Positions 42,651 through 51,405 of a stretch of DNA of 64,000 nt are shown piece by piece. The DNA is taken from positions 124,001-188,000 of the forward strand of contig NZ_CP150302.1 in NCBI RefSeq assembly GCF_038051945.1. Direction: 5' to 3'. The notes under the pieces are model-generated. The model was not told where the DNA came from. It did not search any database and saw nothing but the letters and a program-made list of their open reading frames with translations. The translations under genes and the position numbers were made by a program. This DNA comes from Paenibacillus sp. FSL H3-0469 (GTDB lineage: Bacteria > Bacillota > Bacilli > Paenibacillales > Paenibacillaceae). The stretch's first letter is position 1; every line of letters begins with the position of its first letter.

Positions 42651-44171
42651 ATGGATCAGACCTTGAAGCAGGAAGCCGATTTCCGGCTGTCCAGCATTCT
42701 GGTTCCGCTGCTGGCCATTATTGCCGGAGTATTTATGGTTGTGCTGGACAGTACGGCGATGAACGTAGCCTTGTCCAGGCTGGTGGTGGATTTCAAGACG
42801 GATCTGCATACGCTGCAGTGGGTAGTTACCGGATATATGCTGGCCCAGGCTTCAGTTATCCCGTTGTCAGGCTGGCTGTCTGACCGGTTCGGGGCCAAGA
42901 CAGTCTTCCTGACGGCGGTAATTGTGTTTACGATAGGCTCGATTCTGTGCGCTACACCAAGCAGCGCCGAATGGCTGATTGTTTTCCGGGTCATTCAGGG
43001 ACTGGGCGGCGGCTGTGTGCTCCCTGTAGGGATGGCCTATGTGTACAGACTGGCTCCCAAAAGCAAGGTTGGCGTAGTCATGGGCATTATGGGCATTCCC
43101 GTCCTGTTCGCACCGGCTATTGGTCCGGTATTGTCGGGCTGGCTGGTTGAATACCATTCCTGGCGCTGGATCTTTCTCATTAATATTCCGATTGGCATCA
43201 TTGCGGTGCTGATTGGACTGCGCAAGCTGCCGAATGCGGCGAAGAACAGCGTGCCCGGCATGGATAAGCTAGGTATGGTTCTTGGCCCGCTGGCTTTTGC
43301 TTCGCTCACTTACGGAGTTAGCCAAGGCGCTCAGAGCTGGACCTCCGAGAAAACGCTGATCGGGCTGCTGCTGGGCGCTGTGGCGCTAATCGCTTTTGTC
43401 ATCGCAGAGCTGCGCTCCAAGACACCGCTGCTGGAGCTGCGGATTCTGAAATCTGTAGATTTCACGACAGGAATCATCGTGCAATGGATCGCCCAATTCG
43501 GCTTATACGGCGCGTTATTCCTGCTCCCGCAATTTCTGCAGCAGGCCCGCGGCTTCGGCGCATTTGATACCGGTCTGACGCTGCTGCCGCAGGCGATCGC
43601 TTCCGGGCTGATGATGCCTATTGCCGGGATACTGTTCGACCGGATAGGTGTGCGCTGGCTCGTGGTCTGCGGCCTCAGTCTGGTCTCCGGCGCGTTATTC
43701 CAGTATTCCCATGTGGATCTTACCACGCAGAGCCGCGATTTGATTCTTCCGCTGATCATGTGCGGGGCCGGCATGGGTATGATGATGATGCCAATGAACA
43801 CGCATCTGCTCAACAAGGCGCCAAGCCATCTGGTGAACCGGGTAACCTCGCTGACGAACTCGATGCAGCAGGTAATTACTTCGCTGGCCGTCTCGACGCT
43901 GGTTACCATTCTGACCGCAAGAACAACGGCGCGCGGCATAGAGATGCAGGAAGCGGCGGCGGCTGCCGGGAAAAGCACCGCAGGCGCTTCACAGCAAGCG
44001 CTGCTGCTGGCTAAGCAAACCGTATTATCTCAGGGCTTCGCGGACACGTTCCACATTATGATGTTTGTCGCGCTTGGCGGTGCGGTCCTTGGACTGCTGC
44101 TGCGCCGGGGCCGCCATGCCGGAACTGAACGTTCCAAGGAACAGGCGACGCCAGAAATCATGCACGTGTAG
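42651..44171 (+). CDS. MFS drug:proton antiporter, DHA2 (EmrB/QacA) family
   Basis: A 506-residue transporter with 14 predicted helices. ATG 42651 follows AGGAGGAGAAG; an ATG at 42615 is less well placed. Motif A is GWLSDRFGAKTV between helices 2 and 3, the membrane acid is in VLDSTAMNVALSRL of helix 1, and the antiporter motif C is GIPVLFAPAIGPVLSGWLVE. Helix 1-4 features such as VTGYMLAQASVIPLSGWL place it in DHA2. It pumps hydrophobic or cationic drugs out using the proton gradient. Expression is expected to depend on the divergent TetR protein. Confidence 0.93.
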   Translation: MDQTLKQEADFRLSSILVPLLAIIAGVFMVVLDSTAMNVALSRLVVDFKTDLHTLQWVVTGYMLAQASVIPLSGWLSDRFGAKTVFLTAVIVFTIGSILCATPSSAEWLIVFRVIQGLGGGCVLPVGMAYVYRLAPKSKVGVVMGIMGIPVLFAPAIGPVLSGWLVEYHSWRWIFLINIPIGIIAVLIGLRKLPNAAKNSVPGMDKLGMVLGPLAFASLTYGVSQGAQSWTSEKTLIGLLLGAVALIAFVIAELRSKTPLLELRILKSVDFTTGIIVQWIAQFGLYGALFLLPQFLQQARGFGAFDTGLTLLPQAIASGLMMPIAGILFDRIGVRWLVVCGLSLVSGALFQYSHVDLTTQSRDLILPLIMCGAGMGMMMMPMNTHLLNKAPSHLVNRVTSLTNSMQQVITSLAVSTLVTILTARTTARGIEMQEAAAAAGKSTAGASQQALLLAKQTVLSQGFADTFHIMMFVALGGAVLGLLLRRGRHAGTERSKEQATPEIMHV

Positions 44172-44211
44172 TAATGCCCATATAGAAGTAGAGCTTATGT
44201 AGTCCAATGAG

Positions 44212-44244
44212 AGCGATTCTCCTTTTCCCGGAGAGTCGCTTTTT
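44212..44244 (+). terminator. Terminator after the MFS exporter
   Basis: AGCGATTCTCC and GGAGAGTCGCT pair around a short T/C loop and are followed by TTTTT. Confidence 0.85.
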
Positions 44245-44356
44245 GTGTTGATTTCTCTTCTGGAGATCCTGATGCAGGAGAAGAAATTGGGGCAAGCTAA
44301 GCTATGGAAATCAATATACGGTGTCTATAAAGAAGATACGAGAGGGGATTGATCGA

Positions 44357-45211
44357 ATGAAAAAACTTAGTCTGACTATTATGCTGCTCCTGACCATGGT
44401 CACGGCTGCGGCTTGCGGAAGCAACAATACGGACAAGACAGCAACGGGCGGCAATACCGGGGCTGAGCCTACGGCTGCGGCTGCAGAGGGTGCAGCTTCC
44501 GGGGAGCAGAACACCCTGGAGGCCGTCAAAGCCAGCGGCAAGCTGCGCATCGGCACCGAAGGGACCTACGCACCGTTCACCTTCCATGATGCTGACGGCA
44601 AGCTGACGGGCTTCGATGTCGAGATCGCCGAAGAAGTGACCAAGCGCCTGGGTGTGAAGCCTGAGTTCATCGAGACGCAGTGGGACGGGATTTTTGCCGG
44701 GATGGATGCGAAGCGCTTCGATGTGATTTTCAATGAAGTCTCCATTACCGATGAGCGTAAAGTGAAATATGATTTCTCCGATCCGTATATTGTCTCCAAG
44801 GCTGTGCTGATCGTGCCGGAGGATAATCAGGATATTAAGACCTTCGCCGATCTGAGGGGTAAAAAAGCCGGCCAGTCGCTCACCAGCAACCTCGGCAAAA
44901 TCGCCACAGACAACGGTGCCGAGATCGTATCGACCGAGGGCTTCAATCAGGCGATTGATCTGCTGACCTCCGGCCGGATCGATGCTACCGTCAATGACGG
45001 CTTGTCCTACCTCGACCTGAAGAAGCAGAAACCGGATGTCAAGATCAAGAAGGTGGATGAGATTGCCGAAGGCTCGCATAGTGCTGCAGTCTTCCTGAAA
45101 GGGAATGACGGGCTGGTACAGGCTGTGAACGAAGCGATGACTGCTATGAAGAGCGATGGAACCTACCTTAAGATCTCCGAGAAGTATTTTGGCGCTGACG
45201 TATCGAAATGA
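44357..45211 (+). CDS. tcyA: Amino acid (cystine-type) ABC transporter binding lipoprotein
   Basis: A 284-residue polar amino acid binding protein. ATG 44357 follows AGAGGGG. Signal peptide with lipobox TAAAC (Cys20) and an Ala/Gly/Glu-rich linker. The mature start, LRIGTEGTYAPFTFHDADGK, and the later stretches FIETQWDGIFAGMDAKRFDV and ATVNDGLSYLD closely follow B. subtilis TcyA as I remember it. Its stop overlaps the permease start. Cystine is the likely ligand, but related proteins bind other polar amino acids. Confidence 0.85.
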   Translation: MKKLSLTIMLLLTMVTAAACGSNNTDKTATGGNTGAEPTAAAAEGAASGEQNTLEAVKASGKLRIGTEGTYAPFTFHDADGKLTGFDVEIAEEVTKRLGVKPEFIETQWDGIFAGMDAKRFDVIFNEVSITDERKVKYDFSDPYIVSKAVLIVPEDNQDIKTFADLRGKKAGQSLTSNLGKIATDNGAEIVSTEGFNQAIDLLTSGRIDATVNDGLSYLDLKKQKPDVKIKKVDEIAEGSHSAAVFLKGNDGLVQAVNEAMTAMKSDGTYLKISEKYFGADVSK

Positions 45212-45879
45212 TGGATGACCGCCAAATACAAATATTTCTCGATTCACTGCTGCCTCTGTTCAAAGCGGGGGTGGCTTTTACCCTTCCCCTTGCGGTAGCA
45301 TCCTTTATTCTGGGGCTGCTGCTGGCGGTGATTACTGCGCTTGCCCGGCTGTCCTCCTGGAGGCTTCCGAGGCTGTTCGCCCGTTTCTATGTCTGGGTGA
45401 TCCGGGGAACGCCGCTGCTGGTACAGCTGTTCATTATTTTCTATGGACTGCCCGCCGCCGGGATTGTGCTTGATCCGTTCATCGCCGCGCTTATCGGATT
45501 CACGCTCAGTGTCGGGGCCTATTCCTCGGAGATTGTCCGGGCTGCCATTCTGTCTATCCACAAGGGCCAGTGGGAAGCCGCGTTCTCTGTGGGGATGAGC
45601 CGGAAGCAGGCACTGCGCCGGGTGATCTTGCCTCAAGCTGCCCGTGTGTCAGTTCCGCCGTTATCGAATTCTTTTATTAGCCTGGTTAAAGATACTTCGC
45701 TTGCGGCCAGTATTACTTATGTTGAGATATTCAGAAAAGCCCAGCAGATTGTGGCGACCTCCTATGAACCTCTGTTGCTGTATTGCGAAGCGGCGCTGTT
45801 CTATCTGCTGTTCTGCTCTGTATTGTCTGCGCTGCAGAATAACTTGGAGAAGCGGCTGGACCGGTATTCGGCCAGTTAA
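45208..45879 (+). CDS. tcyB: Amino acid ABC transporter permease, TcyB-like
   Basis: A 223-residue HisMQ-type permease with about five helices. Family markers are WVIRGTPLLVQLFIIFYGLP, YSSEIVRAAILSIHKGQWEA and the ATPase-contact loop AAFSVGMSRKQALRRVILPQA. It is translationally coupled to tcyA (ATGATG overlapping the stop). The cystine assignment rests on the binding protein. Confidence 0.87.
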   Translation: MMDDRQIQIFLDSLLPLFKAGVAFTLPLAVASFILGLLLAVITALARLSSWRLPRLFARFYVWVIRGTPLLVQLFIIFYGLPAAGIVLDPFIAALIGFTLSVGAYSSEIVRAAILSIHKGQWEAAFSVGMSRKQALRRVILPQAARVSVPPLSNSFISLVKDTSLAASITYVEIFRKAQQIVATSYEPLLLYCEAALFYLLFCSVLSALQNNLEKRLDRYSAS

Positions 45880-45897
45880 GGTTAAGGAGGCACACGA

Positions 45898-46647
45898 ATG
45901 ATTGAAATACGCGATTTACATAAGTCCTTCGGGCCGCTGGAGGTGCTAAAAGGTGTGGATCTCACCGTTGAACACGGCCAGGTAATGGTCATTATCGGAC
46001 CTTCCGGCTCCGGCAAAACCACACTGCTGCGCTGCTTCAACCTGCTGGAGACCCCCGATAAGGGCAGTCTTACGCTGAACACGGTTAAGCTGGATTTCAC
46101 CCCGGGCGCCAAAATTCCACAGCGTACCGTACTGTCCCTGCGCCAGCAGACAGGAATGGTGTTCCAGTCCTATAATCTGTTCCCGCATATGACGGCACTC
46201 GGCAATGTGATGGAGGGACAGGTCACGGTACAAAAGCGTTCCAAGGAAGAAGCGCGCAGCAAAGCGCTGGCCCTGCTGGACAAGGTGGGTCTGGCAGATA
46301 AGGCAGACTCGTATCCGCATCAGCTGTCCGGCGGCCAGCAGCAGCGTGTAGCGATAGCACGTGCAATGGCGGTCTCGCCGGAGGTGCTGCTATTCGATGA
46401 GCCGACCTCGGCGCTTGATCCTGAGCTGGTCGGCGAGGTGCTGAAGGTCATCAAGCAGCTGGCCCGGGAAGGAATGACGATGGTCATCGTCACCCATGAG
46501 ATGAAATTCGCGGCCGATGTGGCCGACCGGATCATCCTGATGGATAACGGAGTTATTCTGGAGCAGGGAACCCCCCGGGAAGTATTGGAGCAGACGAAGA
46601 ACCCGCGCGCCCTGCAATTCCTCAACCGGTTGAGCGGGGAAGCGTGA
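45898..46647 (+). CDS. tcyC: Amino acid ABC transporter ATPase, TcyC-like
   Basis: A 249-residue ATPase of the polar amino acid group: Walker A GPSGSGKTTLLRC, Q loop MVFQSYNLFPHMT, signature LSGGQQQRVAIARAMA, Walker B LLFDEPTSALDPEL, switch His in VTHEMKFAADVAD. It lies 18 bases from the permease with an AAGGAGG site and ends the three-gene operon. No strong terminator is seen before tandem array 2. Confidence 0.88.
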   Translation: MIEIRDLHKSFGPLEVLKGVDLTVEHGQVMVIIGPSGSGKTTLLRCFNLLETPDKGSLTLNTVKLDFTPGAKIPQRTVLSLRQQTGMVFQSYNLFPHMTALGNVMEGQVTVQKRSKEEARSKALALLDKVGLADKADSYPHQLSGGQQQRVAIARAMAVSPEVLLFDEPTSALDPELVGEVLKVIKQLAREGMTMVIVTHEMKFAADVADRIILMDNGVILEQGTPREVLEQTKNPRALQFLNRLSGEA

Positions 46648-46694
46648 TTGCTTAAAACCAAATAAAATTGGCTGGTACAACGGTACATGAGCTA

Positions 46695-46900
46695 CTGTAT
46701 GTTAAAAACAGTATACATTGTTCTCGCAAGGAGGCATACGGAGCAATGTATGTGGAAAACAGTATACATTATGCTCGCAAGCAGGCGCACGGTCTAAATG
46801 TATGTGGAAAACAGTATACATTGTGCCTGCAAGCTGGTATATGGAGCGAACGTGTGTGAAAAACAGCATACATTGTATTTATGCGAAGGTGAAGTGGGCG
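46695..46900. repeat. Tandem array 2: four units of about 52 bp
   Basis: Unit starts near 46695, 46746, 46798 and 46850 (periods 51, 52, 52). Each begins with a version of ATGTATGTGGAAAACAGTAT followed by ACATT; the arms AATGTAT and ATACATT can pair. Tails share CGCAAG-AGG-like words but vary more. Unit length is not a multiple of three throughout, so the array is not coding. It occupies the gap after tcyC. Confidence 0.88.
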
Positions 46901-47013
46901 GTGAGCGTAAATGAAGAGCAGAAGTGCACTTGAAACTGTGTTTGTAACTCCCCCTGTTAAACAGCGGAGCGGGCGGAATGATTGTGGAGAAGAAGCGGAG
47001 CGGTCGCCTTTGT

Positions 47014-47055
47014 ATCCGGATTTTCACCGATTAGGGGAATGAAAAAAATCTGGAT
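47014..47055. repeat. Intergenic hairpin element
   Basis: ATCCGGATTTT and AAAATCTGGAT (one mismatch) pair across 20 bases. GCGGAGCGGTCGCCT-like and GCGGAGCGTGCTCCT-like words flank it at about 46994 and 47085, suggesting a bounded element of some 110 bases. I recall similar sequence between genes in other Paenibacillus genomes, but cannot search here. No gene is seen in the rest of 46648-47126. Confidence 0.5.
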
Positions 47056-47126
47056 GCAAGAGCGATTGGAACAACATTCCGTTTGCGGAGCGTGCTCCTA
47101 AGCGTCGCCGTAATTTATACTCCATT

Positions 47127-47699
47127 TCAAAGCTCCTCATTTTTATAAACTAATTTGCCTGTGTATGTGATGTGATCTTGTGAATGAACCTGGATCGAGC
47201 TGCTGCCCAGCTTGGTGTTATCCTTGATGGCTGTAATCTCTAGACTGCTGTCAGAGACAGTGTTTTGAACGGATTTGTCGGTTAAAGGAGGAGACCAGTA
47301 GACCGTATCCCCAGGCTTAACAATGGCCTTACTGTTCTGAAGGATCACCTTACCGTCGGCTGGATTCCACAACAGCAATTGTCCCTCAGTGGCCCGTACC
47401 TGAATGGTATCTGCACCTTCAGCAGCAAGCTTGATGGGGAAGCCGGGCACACTGCTCATATATAACGAGTACTGGCCAAGCGGAAAATCGACATCGGGTT
47501 GAACCGCTACCGTGACGCCGTCTGCCGCATATGCAGTAACAATGAACCCGCTGTACAGGGAAGAAGGGGTAGCTGTTTCGCCGCTGTTCACAAGGAGCGG
47601 GCCCCCGATGGCGATTAAGAGGATGATCACACAGGAGAGCACAGTGGTCATAATTTTTCTGCGAAATGTCCAAACTGAGGTCTTATATTTATCCTTCAT
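47127..47699 (-). CDS. Membrane-anchored hypothetical protein, 190 aa
   Basis: A 190-residue protein with a basic cytoplasmic start and one transmembrane helix (TVLSCVIILLIAIGGPLLV). The extracellular part is beta-rich, for example VTVAVQPDVDFPLGQYSLY and NSKAIVKPGDTVYWSPP. No cysteines or catalytic motif stand out. The ATG follows a GAAGGATG-type site. Unlinked to its neighbours by operon structure. Function unknown. Confidence 0.7.
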   Translation of the reverse strand: MKDKYKTSVWTFRRKIMTTVLSCVIILLIAIGGPLLVNSGETATPSSLYSGFIVTAYAADGVTVAVQPDVDFPLGQYSLYMSSVPGFPIKLAAEGADTIQVRATEGQLLLWNPADGKVILQNSKAIVKPGDTVYWSPPLTDKSVQNTVSDSSLEITAIKDNTKLGSSSIQVHSQDHITYTGKLVYKNEEL

Positions 47700-47778
47700 C
47701 CTTCCATTCCTCCATTATCTTAGTCTTCAGCAATGTTTCATTTCACAATAAGCCTACGTATTTCCTGCCAACAAAACA

Positions 47779-47816
47779 AGGCTGCCCCTAGCCGTAACGG
47801 CTTCCGGGACAGCCTT
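47779..47816 (-). terminator. Terminator of the SLH-domain gene
   Basis: AAGGCTGCCCC and CGGGACAGCCTT pair with an inner GCCGTAACGGC stem; on the minus strand a T-rich run follows. It lies 47 bases beyond the SLH gene stop. Confidence 0.75.
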
Positions 47817-47862
47817 TTATCTATCATACGCGGGGGAACGGTATGAACGAATCCAACTTCCT

Positions 47863-48537
47863 TTACTTCTGTGTGCCGCCATCGCTAACGGACTTCAAGT
47901 AGTCCAGCGTGTTGTACAGCATAACTGCTGCTTCAGCGCGGGTAATCGTGCTCTTCGGATTGAACTTGCCGCTGGCATCGAGAGCAGTGATCTTGTATTT
48001 CAGCGCCCGCTGAATGCTGCCCTGGTAGGAAGGGTCCAGCGCGTCTGCATCTGCAAGCGTAGCCGGGACGAGATTGATCATCGGCAGGTTACCGGCCTTC
48101 TCCACAGCTTGAACCAGCATACTGGTATACAGCTCTTTAGAAATCGGCTTCGCCGGATCGATATTGGCCGGGATATTCACACCATTATAGTGCGCATTGA
48201 TGAAGGCTTCCGCGTACCAGGCATTGTCCTTTACTTTGGAGAAAATAGCACTGGCCTGGGGGGCCTTATTGAAATCAATAGCGGCCAGGCTAAGCTGCAG
48301 ACCACCGGAGATGAACTGAACACCTTGTGCAGTCGATACTATGGCTCCGGGAAGAAACTGTGTGTCTGATATTCCTTTGATCCGTCCTTGTTCCTTTAGT
48401 GTATCTATTTTATCTTTGCCGCTTATACTGCCGATATCCTTAAAGCTGCTGCCGGCTGCAAACATCTGCCCGCCGAACGAGAAGGAGAGAAGGGTGGCTG
48501 CGGTTATAGCTGCGATAGTGTATTTTTTCAATGTCAT
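47863..48537 (-). CDS. Secreted protein with S-layer homology segments
   Basis: A 224-residue protein with signal peptide MTLKKYTIAAITAATLLSFS ending near GQMFA. The C-terminal unit IQRALKYKITALDASGKFNP followed by STITRAEAAVMLYNTLDY is a typical SLH domain (ITRAE core). An earlier region, DKIDTLKEQGRIKGISDTQF, looks like a degenerate SLH unit. SLH domains bind pyruvylated secondary cell-wall polymers, so the protein is probably cell-surface attached. The size is small for an S-layer protein. Confidence 0.85.
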   Translation of the reverse strand: MTLKKYTIAAITAATLLSFSFGGQMFAAGSSFKDIGSISGKDKIDTLKEQGRIKGISDTQFLPGAIVSTAQGVQFISGGLQLSLAAIDFNKAPQASAIFSKVKDNAWYAEAFINAHYNGVNIPANIDPAKPISKELYTSMLVQAVEKAGNLPMINLVPATLADADALDPSYQGSIQRALKYKITALDASGKFNPKSTITRAEAAVMLYNTLDYLKSVSDGGTQK

Positions 48538-48622
48538 TTGAATTCCACCTCTATTATAGGTTGGGCCGCTTGGCCTGTATCAACTCCCTTGACGGTATAA
48601 GGTTAGAAAAGGTTGCAGCGCT

Positions 48623-49198
48623 CTACATCATTTCCTGAAACAGCAGATTGCGGTAGGGGTACCGGCTGAATCGGGTCTTGAACAGCAGCGCTATTCCGCT
48701 TTCTTCAATCGTTACGGATTTCAGTGACGTTGTCTTCACATGGCTGCGCACCATCGCCCTTACCGCCCGGTTATCCTTACGCCGGATGGCGGCAGCCATA
48801 GCTTCCGCGAAGCTCCGGTTAACCGCAAGCTCGCGGTACAGCGGGATGATGGAACGCGCTATGCAGCGGTGAGCGTCTGTATTGAAGGTGAACTGAACGG
48901 TTCCCGGCGGAATCGTCGTTCCATTGGTATAGAAGGCAACCGGCAGCGGAAAAGGAAAAGAGATAAAATATCCGATCCCGTTCGTTCCGTAATTCTCCGC
49001 GTCAGCAAGCGCAGGGATACTGTGGAGCAAGCTGCCCATCAGGTCCAGGTCGGCAGTGACAACCGCAGTTGTCCATTGCCTGGCATAACTGCGGTTTCCG
49101 GCAATTTTCCGGTAGAACGGCAGCATGGCCGCAGCTACGCTGCGCAGAACACGGGCTGTTACAAGCCGCTGCGTCTGCTTAGGTTGTACTTTCGCCAT
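48623..49198 (-). CDS. Hypothetical protein, 191 aa
   Basis: A 191-residue protein, MAKVQPKQTQRLVTARVLRS..., read from ATG 49198 with GAGGAT 8 bases upstream. It contains two related halves: VAAAMLPFYRKIAGNRSYARQW and RSIIPLYRELAVNRSFAEAM (each quoted in part) share a helix with (P)LYRxxAxNRS. The middle is a hydrophobic beta segment (GYFISFPFPLPVAFY). The internal duplication suggests a paired-helix scaffold. Family not recognised; similar proteins occur in Paenibacillus. Confidence 0.7.
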   Translation of the reverse strand: MAKVQPKQTQRLVTARVLRSVAAAMLPFYRKIAGNRSYARQWTTAVVTADLDLMGSLLHSIPALADAENYGTNGIGYFISFPFPLPVAFYTNGTTIPPGTVQFTFNTDAHRCIARSIIPLYRELAVNRSFAEAMAAAIRRKDNRAVRAMVRSHVKTTSLKSVTIEESGIALLFKTRFSRYPYRNLLFQEMM

Positions 49199-49484
49199 CT
49201 GGATCATCCTCACTTTGTACAGATTCTTTCCAAGTATAAGCACCTACAGGTTACATTTGATCTTGATATAGAGTATGGGGATAGCGCGCACTTCGGAATG
49301 GGCGGACCCGGTTTCGGCAGAAATATTATCTGTGTGCGGAGCGGCAGAGGGGGATATTGTGTGCTAGGGATGTTATACTGGTGTCAGGACTTTTCTTTGA
49401 CGGGCAAGTTTGTTATGCTTATATCGTAACGATTACTAATTATTCTGCGGGAATTGTTCTGCTTCCGGAAAGGTGGGAACCCGG

Positions 49485-49958
49485 GTGAACCGAGTGGCAA
49501 ATATCAGCCAGCAGTTTGCGGCTCATAATTATAAGCTTACACCACAGCGTGAGGCGATAGTGAGAGTGCTGCTGGATAATGAGAAGGATCATCTAAGCGT
49601 GGAAGAGGTATACATGCTAGTCAAGCGCAGTTACCCGCATTTGGGGCTGGCGACGGTCTACCGTACCTTGGAGCTGCTGTGTGAACTTCATATTGTGCAA
49701 AAAATGAATTTCGGCGACGGCGTCGCCCGTTATGATCTGCGCGACGACGACCATATGCATATGCATCATCACCTGATCTGCAATGTATGCGGTAAGCTGG
49801 AAGAGATCAAGGATGATTGGCTGGTGGAGCTGGAGGCGCGGGTAGCCCGTGAATATGGCTTCAGTGTGACCGATCACCGTCTCGATTTCAAAGGCACCTA
49901 TAATAGTTGTCAAAAGAACGGCTGCAAGGGCGACAAGGACTGCCGCGCCGTCTCATAA
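49485..49958 (+). CDS. fur: Ferric uptake regulator
   Basis: A 157-residue Fur protein read from GTG 49485, placed 8 bases after AAAGGTGGG; other GTGs at 49473 and 49494 are possible. The DNA-binding part includes YKLTPQREAIVRVLLDNE and GLATVYRTLELL. The metal-binding region has HMHMHHHLICNVCG and a C-terminal cysteine set (CQKNGCKGDKDC), consistent with a structural zinc site. N-terminal similarity to B. subtilis Fur, as remembered, is closer than to PerR or Zur. It represses iron uptake genes when iron is sufficient. Confidence 0.9.
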   Translation: MNRVANISQQFAAHNYKLTPQREAIVRVLLDNEKDHLSVEEVYMLVKRSYPHLGLATVYRTLELLCELHIVQKMNFGDGVARYDLRDDDHMHMHHHLICNVCGKLEEIKDDWLVELEARVAREYGFSVTDHRLDFKGTYNSCQKNGCKGDKDCRAVS

Positions 49959-49976
49959 GCACATCTGTAACGCACA

Positions 49977-50013
49977 GAAGGCGCAGGGCTGAACTTCAGC
50001 CTGCGCCTTCTTG
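49977..50013. terminator. Terminator between fur and the AIM24-family gene
   Basis: GAAGGCGCAGG and CCTGCGCCTTC with an inner CTGAA/TTCAG stem; T-rich bases follow. It can serve both convergent genes. Confidence 0.88.
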
Positions 50014-50051
50014 CAATTATAAGAAGTTACGGAATCTGCGAAATGCGGCTG

Positions 50052-50732
50052 CTAGGAGCGGTTCGGCACGAAGGATTTGATCCAGGTTCCGAAGCTGCCG
50101 GGATTGCGGGTCTGAACCAGGATCACCCCTTCGCCGCGGAACCGGCAGACCAGGGCCTCGCCGCTGGTTAAGCTGTTCAGCCAGCCGGAGGCAGCTTTTT
50201 CTATCTTGTATTCCATATAGTCGGGCCAAGCTACAAGATGTCCGTTATCGATGATCATCTCTTCGCCCGGTCCGAGGTTAATGGCGTGAATCGCTCCGAA
50301 GGAGGAGAGGAAGACGGTGCCCCTGCCGCTGATTTCGAGAATGAAGAAGCCTTCGCCGGAGAACAGGCCGCGGGTCAGATTCTGCATCTTGGTATTGACC
50401 TGAATGCCTTGGGTTCCAGCCAGGAAGCCATCCTTCTGAACAATCAGCTTGTACGACCCGTCCAGCTCAATGGCCTGTACATCCCCGATGGCACCGGGTG
50501 AGAGCAGCACCTCACTCTGTCCGCGCGTGGCGGTCAGCTCCTGGAAGAAGAATTTCTCCCCGCTCAGCATGCGGCCCAGGCCGCGCATAATTCCGCCGTC
50601 CACGGTGCCTCTGAGCTCCACATTCGGTGACATGGCCACCATCGCCCCCATCTCTGCTTTAACGCTTTCGCCCGGTTCCAGCATGACTTTCAGCATGGCG
50701 AAGGCGCCGTCATACAGCACATCATATTTCAT
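50052..50732 (-). CDS. AIM24/TIGR00266-family protein
   Basis: A 226-residue all-beta protein. ATG 50732 follows GAGGAGG. It starts MKYDVLYDGAFAMLKVML and carries the family's repeated glycine-rich strands: LEPGESVKAEMGAMVAMSP, GRGTVFLSSFGAIHAINL and GEALVCRFRGEGVILVQTR. The fold is a trimeric beta-prism known from structural genomics; its function in bacteria is not established. Monocistronic. Confidence 0.88.
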   Translation of the reverse strand: MKYDVLYDGAFAMLKVMLEPGESVKAEMGAMVAMSPNVELRGTVDGGIMRGLGRMLSGEKFFFQELTATRGQSEVLLSPGAIGDVQAIELDGSYKLIVQKDGFLAGTQGIQVNTKMQNLTRGLFSGEGFFILEISGRGTVFLSSFGAIHAINLGPGEEMIIDNGHLVAWPDYMEYKIEKAASGWLNSLTSGEALVCRFRGEGVILVQTRNPGSFGTWIKSFVPNRS

Positions 50733-50970
50733 ATAGTACTCCTCCTCATTCTTGCGGTTATTTGTTATGATCACAGGTATGTATCTTGCTCTTCAAGGAT
50801 ACTGTACCAAGCCGTGAGACTGCAAGCCGGACCTAAGGAAGCAAGGGGCTGGTATGCAGTAACAAATGAATATAGTGAACAGTACCGGGCAGCAGTCAGG
50901 ATATTGTGTTAAAATGAAGCGGACAGTGCAGCCGCATTGAATCTACGAACGATAAGGAGTGTCGCCGCTT

Positions 50971-51405
50971 ATGGCACGGACAAGAACGCAGAAGGCGCTG
51001 CTTAAGGCAGAGCGCTCAGGCACATGGTGTGCAGAAAGAAACCGCAGACTCAATCAGGATTACGGGGCCATTTCCCAGCATGTCAGAGTAACCCCCGGCA
51101 AACGGGAGCAACTTAATAAGGTCAAACACAAGGAGCGGATCTTCCATGATGGCGCTCCTTTTGCATGCCTTGCGCATAATTCATCATGCTTAAACCTGTG
51201 CCCTGCTGTGAATACGGTACTCCTTGGGCGACATGCCGAACCGGCTGCGGAAAATCCGGTGGAAATAGGTATAATTCGCAAATCCGCAGGTTTCGGATAC
51301 ATGCTCCAGCGGCATGGGGCTGAACGTAATCTTTTCCCGGGCCATATCCAGCCGTACATCATTTACATATTTGACAATCGTGGTGCCGAAAGCTTCCTTG
51401 AATAG
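50971..51405 (+). CDS. Small basic protein, reading frame probably extended by a frameshift
   Basis: ATG 50971 follows AAGGAGT. The first 50 residues, MARTRTQKALLKAERSGTWC..., are basic and resemble a family of short (about 60-residue) paenibacillus proteins. The frame then runs through a terminator hairpin at 51130-51163 and 200 bases antisense to the AraC gene. A TAATAA lies in the next frame at about 51115, just where such proteins end. The natural product is therefore likely about 50 residues, with a recent frameshift near the 3' end; the annotated end at 51405 is simply the first in-frame stop. Confidence 0.5.
   Translation: MARTRTQKALLKAERSGTWCAERNRRLNQDYGAISQHVRVTPGKREQLNKVKHKERIFHDGAPFACLAHNSSCLNLCPAVNTVLLGRHAEPAAENPVEIGIIRKSAGFGYMLQRHGAERNLFPGHIQPYIIYIFDNRGAESFLE
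51130..51163. terminator. Terminator inside the extended reading frame
   Basis: AAGGAGCG and CGCTCCTT pair around a 15-base loop, followed by TTTT on the plus strand. It lies between the likely true end of the small basic gene and the 3' end of the AraC gene. Confidence 0.7.

Noticed and set aside
44297-45247. 316-codon open frame antisense to tcyA
   Set aside because: It mirrors the codon bias of a well-supported gene on the other strand, has no ribosome site and no family features.
46668-46859. 63-codon frame across tandem array 2
   Set aside because: It only reflects the repeat units; the period is not a multiple of three throughout, so no repeat protein is maintained.
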